Source of the DNA: Gammaproteobacteria bacterium
GTDB lineage: Bacteria; Pseudomonadota; Gammaproteobacteria; BMS3Bbin11
Direction: 5' to 3'
Assembly (NCBI GenBank): GCA_030617565.1
Contig: JAUWVE010000053.1
Location: 1-9,539 of the forward strand
Length of the DNA: 9,539 nucleotides
Positions within the stretch are counted from its first letter, which is position 1, and each line of letters begins with the position of its first letter. Under the pieces are notes generated by a model. That model had not been told where the DNA came from, did not search any database, and saw only the letters and a program-made list of their open reading frames with translations. Positions 6,053 to 9,539 of this stretch are shown in pieces. A program made the translations under genes and the position numbers.

Positions 6053-7435
6053 GTGACAAAAACAGCCTTCTCATCACTACCCTTAAGCGCTGAGACTTTA
6101 GCCAATATCGAGTCACTGGACTACCAGGTAATGACGCCGATACAGGCACAGAGCCTGCCTGCTATTCTAAAAGGCAAAGATTTACTGGCTCAGGCAAAAA
6201 CGGGCAGCGGTAAAACAGCTGCATTTGCCATTGGCTTACTGCATAAACTTGAAGCACGAACTTACCGAACCCAGGCACTGGTTCTTTGCCCGACACGCGA
6301 ACTTGCTGGCCAGGTAAGTAATGAAATTCGTCGCCTCGCGCGTGCGATACCCAACACCAAGATCATCACATTGTGTGGCGGCAAACCGATAGGCCCTCAA
6401 CTGGCCTCACTGGAACATCACCCGCACATCGTGGTTGGTACACCAGGTCGAGTTTTAAAGCATTTACAAAAGAAGTCCCTGAAACTGGATGGATTAAAAA
6501 CGCTGGTGCTGGATGAGGCAGACCGCATGCTGGATATGGGTTTTCATGAAGACATCATGCGTATTATTGATAAGACGCCACGGCAAAGGCAAACCCTGCT
6601 ATTTTCAGCAACCTACCCGAATAAAATAAAAGAAATCAGTGATGCCATCCAGAATAGCCCTGTTGATGTTCGTGTGGAAACCTTGCATGAGCATAATAAA
6701 ATTAAACAGGTTTTTTATGAAATACAAAAAGGCCATAGAACAAAAACCTTAGTTAGCCTGTTGCAGCATTATCGTCCTGAATCCAGCCTGGTGTTTTGTA
6801 ATCGGAAACAACAATGCCAGGAACTGGCAAATGAGTTAAGGCAACAGGGCTTCCATGCACTGGCCCTGCACGGAGATCTTGAACAAAAAGAACGTGACCA
6901 GGTGCTGATACAGTTTGCCAATAAAAGCTGTTCGATTCTTGTCGCAACCGACGTTGCTGCACGTGGACTGGATATTAAAGATTTACAGGCGGTGATTAAC
7001 TTCGAGTTATCACCGGATCCGGAAATACATATTCACCGGATCGGGCGCACAGGTCGTGCTGGCAATGAAGGCTTAGCACTGAGCTTGTTCATGGCCGCTG
7101 AGCAATACAAGGTCAAAGCGATAAAAGAATATATAAAAAGCCCAGTCCAAATTGAAAAAACATCTTCGCTGAAAACCAGGGAGAACTTCAGACTCGATCC
7201 TCCGATGGTCACACTGTGTATTAATGGTGGTCGTAAAGACAAAGTTCGGGCGGGTGATATCTTAGGTGCTTTAACTGCAAACACCAATCTGCCGGGTAAA
7301 AAGATCGGTAAAATTGATATTTCTGATAACCTTTCTTATGTGGCAGTGGAATACTCCATTGCCAAACAAGCCTTGAAGATTCTTTCACAAGGTAAAATTA
7401 AAGGTCGTAAGTTTAAGGTACGAAAACTGCGTTGA
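6053..7435 (+). CDS. dbpA: ATP-dependent RNA helicase DbpA
   Basis: A 460-residue DEAD-box helicase. Motifs in order: Q-motif region YQVMTPIQ (24-31), motif I AKTGSGKT (48-55), Ia PTRELA (80-85), Ib TPGR (130-133), motif II DEAD (154-157), III SAT (185-187), V ATDVAARGLD (298-307), VI HRIGRTGRAG (328-337). Residues about 385-460 form the DbpA-specific RNA-binding domain, which in E. coli grips hairpin 92 of 23S rRNA and gives specificity for late 50S assembly. The GTG at 6053 is chosen because the N-terminus then matches DbpA length and pattern; an ATG at 6011 is followed soon by a stop. The ribosome site is weak. All motifs are intact. It is a single gene on its strand. Confidence 0.95.
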   Translation: MTKTAFSSLPLSAETLANIESLDYQVMTPIQAQSLPAILKGKDLLAQAKTGSGKTAAFAIGLLHKLEARTYRTQALVLCPTRELAGQVSNEIRRLARAIPNTKIITLCGGKPIGPQLASLEHHPHIVVGTPGRVLKHLQKKSLKLDGLKTLVLDEADRMLDMGFHEDIMRIIDKTPRQRQTLLFSATYPNKIKEISDAIQNSPVDVRVETLHEHNKIKQVFYEIQKGHRTKTLVSLLQHYRPESSLVFCNRKQQCQELANELRQQGFHALALHGDLEQKERDQVLIQFANKSCSILVATDVAARGLDIKDLQAVINFELSPDPEIHIHRIGRTGRAGNEGLALSLFMAAEQYKVKAIKEYIKSPVQIEKTSSLKTRENFRLDPPMVTLCINGGRKDKVRAGDILGALTANTNLPGKKIGKIDISDNLSYVAVEYSIAKQALKILSQGKIKGRKFKVRKLR

Positions 7436-7592
7436 CCCCAGGTTAAGTAGAAAACAACCAGGAAACAATATTTGCAATAATAGGGGCCAGACCACGATTG
7501 AAGGATGGGAAGGCCTGGATCTGCTCTTTAATGCCGCTGACTAATTTTACTCTGCATTTCCCTCCCAGGCTAAAATAAGGTAAAAGGGCGCC
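7436..7592. other. dbpA-RIO kinase intergenic gap with a REP-like unit
   Basis: GGGGCCAGACCACGATT (7483-7499, copy f) is a clear family member. A decayed inverted partner may lie near 7515-7532 (CCTGGATCTGCTCTTTAAT, similar to CCTGGTCTGCCCCTATT at 8566). An AGGG (7585-7588) and AAGG (7577-7580) stand before the kinase ATG. No intrinsic terminator for dbpA and no clear promoter for the kinase are visible. Confidence 0.5.
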
Positions 7593-8444
7593 ATGAAAAT
7601 ACCAAAACGAATACAATCCCTGGTTGATGATGGCCTGGTGGATGAAGTTATCATCCGATTGATGAGCGGAAAAGAGGCCGACGTCTATGTCGTGCGCTGC
7701 GGTTCGGATATTCGCTGTGCCAAGGTGTACAAAGAAGCAGCAAGCCGTGGCTTCAAACAGGCATCGCGATACCAGGAAGGTCGAAAAGTGCGTAATAGCC
7801 GCCAAACCCGTGCTATGGAGAAACGTTCAATATACGGTCGTAAGCAGCAGGAAGAAACCTGGCAGACCGCTGAAGTGGACGCGCTGCATCGCCTGGCCAA
7901 GGCAGGTGTGCGAGTTCCTCAACCCTATCTCTGTCTTGACGGTGTCTTGCTGATGGAATTGATCACCGATGAAAAAGGCGAAGTGGCTCCACGTCTGTGT
8001 GAAGTTGAGATGGATACGCAACAGGCGCTTGAAGACCATGCCGTTGTCATGCAATACGTGGTACGTATGCTCTGCGCTGGGCTGGTACACGGCGACCTGT
8101 CAGAATTTAATGTGCTAGTGGATGAGGACGGGCCGGTGATTATCGACCTGCCTCAAGCAGTAGATGCGGCGGGAAATAACAACGCCGAGTCGATGCTTGC
8201 CAGGGATGTTGACAATATGACCCGCTACTATGGTCACTATGCCCCTGAATTGCTCGACAGCCGCTATGCCAAAGAAATCTGGGCGCTGTACGAGGACGGT
8301 GAGCTGCATGTTGAAACGAAGTTGACAGGCCATTTTGAGGAAAGTACACAAGCCGCCGATGTGGATGCTGTGATGGAAGTGATCACAGCCGCCTTTGTAG
8401 AAGAGCAGGAACGGCAAGAGCGGCGGAGTGAAGCAGATCTATAA
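7593..8444 (+). CDS. RIO-family serine/threonine protein kinase
   Basis: A 283-residue soluble kinase-like protein. RIO hallmarks are the nucleotide-binding stretch MSGKEADVYVV (24-34, cf. RIO STGKEA-VY), the ATP-binding lysine K44 in CAKVYK, the catalytic loop HGDLSEFNVLV (166-176, with D168 and N173) and the metal-binding IIDLPQAVD (183-191, with D185), in place of protein-kinase DFG. The activation segment of ordinary kinases is missing, as expected for RIO. A basic stretch (about 59-84) and an acidic, Glu-rich C-terminus are visible. Archaeal and eukaryotic RIO proteins act in small-subunit maturation; the role of bacterial ones is poorly known, and RNA or ribosome-linked work is only an inference here. 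The nearest neighbours are dbpA (157 bases upstream) and a convergent small gene. Confidence 0.9.
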   Translation: MKIPKRIQSLVDDGLVDEVIIRLMSGKEADVYVVRCGSDIRCAKVYKEAASRGFKQASRYQEGRKVRNSRQTRAMEKRSIYGRKQQEETWQTAEVDALHRLAKAGVRVPQPYLCLDGVLLMELITDEKGEVAPRLCEVEMDTQQALEDHAVVMQYVVRMLCAGLVHGDLSEFNVLVDEDGPVIIDLPQAVDAAGNNNAESMLARDVDNMTRYYGHYAPELLDSRYAKEIWALYEDGELHVETKLTGHFEESTQAADVDAVMEVITAAFVEEQERQERRSEADL

Positions 8445-8445
8445 T

Positions 8446-8471
8446 AAAAAAAAGCCCGGAATATATAATAG
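8446..8471 (-). terminator. possible weak terminator for the 73-residue gene
   Basis: On the minus strand AAGCC pairs with GGCTT across a loop of 14 bases, followed at once by a run of T (plus-strand A-run 8446-8453). The stem is only five pairs, so the call is tentative. It lies right after the RIO kinase stop, on the side expected for transcripts coming from 8815. Confidence 0.35.
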
Positions 8472-8510
8472 GCTTCAGGCCACCGCTGTTCACAAATAAT
8501 AGTAATTAAT

Positions 8511-8577
8511 GGGGGACAGGCCACGTTCCAGGGTAATGAGATATAGCAGAAGGCAGAAAAAAATCCTGGTCTGCCCC
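8511..8577. repeat. inverted pair of REP-like motifs (copies g and h)
   Basis: GGGGGACAGGCCACGTT (8511-8527) faces GGTCTGCCCC (8568-8577), the same family in inverse orientation. About 40 bases separate the two heads. This is the most complete two-armed unit in the window and sits between two convergent genes, a common place for REP/BIME elements. Confidence 0.6.
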
Positions 8578-8593
8578 TATTGTTACTTTATCG

Positions 8594-8815
8594 CTACTTT
8601 CGGCCACCTCTGAGATGCCGTGAATTTATGAGTTCAGCCACGCTTTCTGCGTGTTCTGTAACAGCCTTGAGAGAACCGGGTTTTTTGCCATCTATTACTT
8701 GTTTACCTCTTCGAATAACATAGTGATACCAGTTATCACCTGACATGCCCTCTGGAGCGGTGGTCTTTTCAACCGATGTTACCTCGTACTGATTTTTACT
8801 TGGTTCATCATGCAT
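8594..8815 (-). CDS. small conserved-looking protein of unknown function
   Basis: A 73-residue, hydrophilic, probably cytoplasmic protein with no signal peptide or membrane segment. The core reads as a compact fold: NWYHYVIRRG (28-37), then DGKKPGSLKAV (42-52), then a helix HAESVAELINSR (55-66). This pattern recalls small conserved hypothetical proteins of proteobacteria, but I cannot name the family. The start is well supported: AGAGG lies 8 bases before the ATG. It is a single gene on the minus strand, convergent with the RIO kinase. Confidence 0.7.
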   Translation of the reverse strand: MHDEPSKNQYEVTSVEKTTAPEGMSGDNWYHYVIRRGKQVIDGKKPGSLKAVTEHAESVAELINSRHLRGGRK

Positions 8816-8878
8816 GATTAATGCCTCTATATTTATCTTTGTCGAGCGCTAGTAAGGGTTTGCTTTTTTCTAGCAGGA

Positions 8879-8960
8879 CCGTTTGTGACGGGTAGCTATG
8901 CCACGAACCTTGTGAAGGTTTCTGTATTGGGGAAAGCATTGCCATGCTGATAAGGAGGTG
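8879..8960 (+). promoter_or_regulatory. hairpin-rich leader ending in a strong Shine-Dalgarno sequence
   Basis: Three small hairpins follow one another: CCGT/ACGG (8879-8891), the perfect AACCTT/AAGGTT with loop GTG (8906-8920), and AGCAT/ATGCT with loop TGCC (8935-8948). AAGGAGGTG (8952-8960) follows only three bases after the last hairpin. The layout resembles a 5' leader controlling translation, but it matches no riboswitch class I can identify from memory. Confidence 0.35.
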
Positions 8961-8969
8961 CAGACAAAT

Positions 8970-9044
8970 ATGAACCTGAACTCAACGGTTAATTATACCT
9001 TATTTAGGTCAAAGGGGTCTGACTCATTAAGTAATAGCAAGTAA
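8970..9044 (+). CDS. possible 24-residue small protein
   Basis: ATG at 8970 begins MNLNSTVNYTLF and reaches TAA at 9042-9044. The ribosome site AAGGAGGTG, nine bases upstream, is the strongest in the window. The second half of the ORF runs through a REP-like motif (9014-9025), so the original 3' end may have been replaced by that insertion. No family is recognised. It could be a genuine small protein, a leader peptide, or the stub of a lost gene. Confidence 0.3.
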   Translation: MNLNSTVNYTLFRSKGSDSLSNSK

Positions 9045-9145
9045 TCGGGGACAGACCACGTTTTCTGCTTTCGATATTGAGGTAGAGTGGTGCTGGATGA
9101 ATTGTGAACATAAAGCAGGACCTGAACAGGGTATTGTGTGCCCAC

Positions 9146-9174
9146 AAAAAAAGGCAAGACCTTAAGATCTTGCC
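9146..9174 (-). terminator. intrinsic terminator of the cold-shock gene
   Basis: On the minus strand a perfect 7-base stem (GGCAAGA / TCTTGCC, arms 9153-9159 and 9168-9174) with an 8-base loop is followed directly by seven T residues (plus-strand A-run 9146-9152). It ends transcripts coming from the cold-shock gene. A shorter T-run (TTTT) on the plus strand gives weak bidirectional potential. Confidence 0.85.
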
Positions 9175-9181
9175 CTTTTAA

Positions 9182-9235
9182 CTCATATCCTCAAGAGGAT
9201 GTGAGGGCGGCCCGGGTTGTATTCAATCCCGGCCG
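9182..9235. other. two long hairpins between the cold-shock gene and its terminator
   Basis: Arms 9182-9192 and 9195-9205 (CTCATATCCTC / GAGGATGTGAG) form 11 pairs with one G-U on the plus strand. Arms 9208-9219 and 9224-9235 (CGGCCCGGGTTG / CAATCCCGGCCG) form 12 positions with loop TATT, one C-C mismatch and one G-U. With the terminator they make three hairpins in a row over about 80 bases. On the minus strand the wobble pairs become A-C mismatches and the C-C becomes G-G, so pairing is somewhat better in a plus-strand RNA. Confidence 0.6.
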
Positions 9236-9250
9236 TATAGCGATCAGTTA

Positions 9251-9457
9251 TTAGAGCGCTACGATATTCTCTGCCTGTGGACCTTTAGGGCCTTGAGTAA
9301 CAGTGAATTCAACTTTTTGACCTTCGTTCAGAGTTTTAAACCCTGTGTCAGAGATCGCGCTGTAATGAGCAAAAACGTCAGGACCAGATTCTTGCTCGAT
9401 AAAGCCAAAACCTTTAGATTCGTTGAACCATTTTACGGTGCCAGTTGTTGTAGACAT
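9251..9457 (-). CDS. CspA-family cold-shock protein
   Basis: A 68-residue protein forming a single OB-fold cold-shock domain that binds single-stranded RNA and DNA and melts RNA structure in the cytoplasm. RNP1 is KGFGFI (15-20) and RNP2 is VFAHYSAI (28-35); the opening TGTVKWFNESKG and the closing GPKGPQAENI are typical. AGGA stands 7 bases before the ATG. The paralogue cannot be decided from the sequence, and not every CspA-like protein is cold-induced. Only 82 bases of upstream sequence are in the window, so a long cold-shock leader could not be judged. A structured 3' region and a strong terminator follow. Confidence 0.93.
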   Translation of the reverse strand: MSTTTGTVKWFNESKGFGFIEQESGPDVFAHYSAISDTGFKTLNEGQKVEFTVTQGPKGPQAENIVAL

Positions 9458-9539
9458 AGTTATATCCTATTAATTAAATTTAAGTGTGTGAAGCCCGGTT
9501 ATAAAAAACCATAGGGCCATTTGGCTGGAAGGTGTTGCT

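Larger units (their letters stand above)
8816..9145. other. intergenic region with hairpin leader, small ORF and REP-like motifs
   Basis: Apart from the small ORF at 8970-9044 and the hairpins before it, the stretch contains REP-like GGGGTCTGACTC (9014-9025, copy i) and GGGGACAGACCACGTTTT (9047-9064, copy j, the cleanest of the ACAGACC form). A GCTAG/CTAGC dyad spans 8849-8874. I see nothing recognisable from 9065 to 9145. Confidence 0.5.

Noticed and set aside
7443..7805. A 120-codon minus-strand frame spanning the dbpA-RIO gap
   Set aside because: Two thirds of it is antisense to the RIO kinase start, and the rest reads through a REP-like motif; it has no recognisable domain.
8879..8960. 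Known riboswitch classes (cyclic di-GMP, guanidine) for the hairpin leader
   Set aside because: The conserved bases of the GEMM motif and the ACGR loops of the guanidine-II class are not in the hairpin loops seen here.
9293..9514. A 73-codon plus-strand frame antisense to the cold-shock gene
   Set aside because: The minus strand encodes a complete CspA-family protein with RNP1 and RNP2; the antisense frame is a shadow.
1..9539. CRISPR array, tRNA or rRNA genes, integrase, defence or toxin-antitoxin system
   Set aside because: No regularly spaced repeats, cloverleaf with a conserved T-loop, rRNA-like stretch, or recombinase or defence protein motifs were found.

Overview
The window looks like chromosomal DNA of a free-living gammaproteobacterium. 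Pointers are a DbpA-type RNA helicase, a short CspA-family cold-shock protein, a bacterial RIO-type kinase, a Fur-controlled FbpABC ferric-iron transporter, moderate GC content, and many degenerate intergenic copies of a GGGGTCAGA / GGGGACAGACC repeat of the kind linked in this class to REP-associated tyrosine transposases (RAYT). The species cannot be read from the sequence.

Layout from left to right. Positions 1-728 hold no confident gene: a possible gene start running off the left edge, a tandem 10-mer, REP-like hairpins and a structured block at 252-455. At 729-1592 (+) lies an exported amidohydrolase of the Amidohydro_2 type. At 1777-5528 (all -) lies a complete iron(III) ABC importer operon, read as binding protein, fused double permease, ATPase. 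Its promoter at 5586-5613 has a -35 TTGACA and a -10 TATCAT overlapped by a near-consensus Fur box. At 6053-7435 (+) is dbpA, at 7593-8444 (+) a RIO-family kinase, at 8594-8815 (-) a small protein of unknown function, and at 9251-9457 (-) a CspA-family protein with a clear intrinsic terminator at 9146-9174. A possible 24-codon ORF with a strong Shine-Dalgarno sequence and a hairpin-rich leader lies at 8970-9044.

The most striking feature is that the iron operon sits between two direct repeats, 1501-1697 and 5696-5892. They align without gaps over 197 bp with 16 mismatches (about 92 % identity). Each contains the last 29-30 codons of the amidohydrolase, its stop codon, and the same downstream palindromic repeat. 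The right copy has lost the rest of the gene. This implies a duplication followed by insertion, or a partly deleted paralogue. Recombination between the copies would remove 4195 bp including the whole transporter.

The genes do not form one pathway. The iron operon is a self-contained Fur-regulated uptake system. DbpA (23S rRNA maturation), the RIO kinase and the cold-shock protein are RNA or ribosome-linked neighbours, but they are separated by repeat-bearing gaps and lie on different strands, so they are not an operon. I did not find a clear new biological system; the repeat-bounded iron operon and the unexplained structured intergenic blocks are the best leads.
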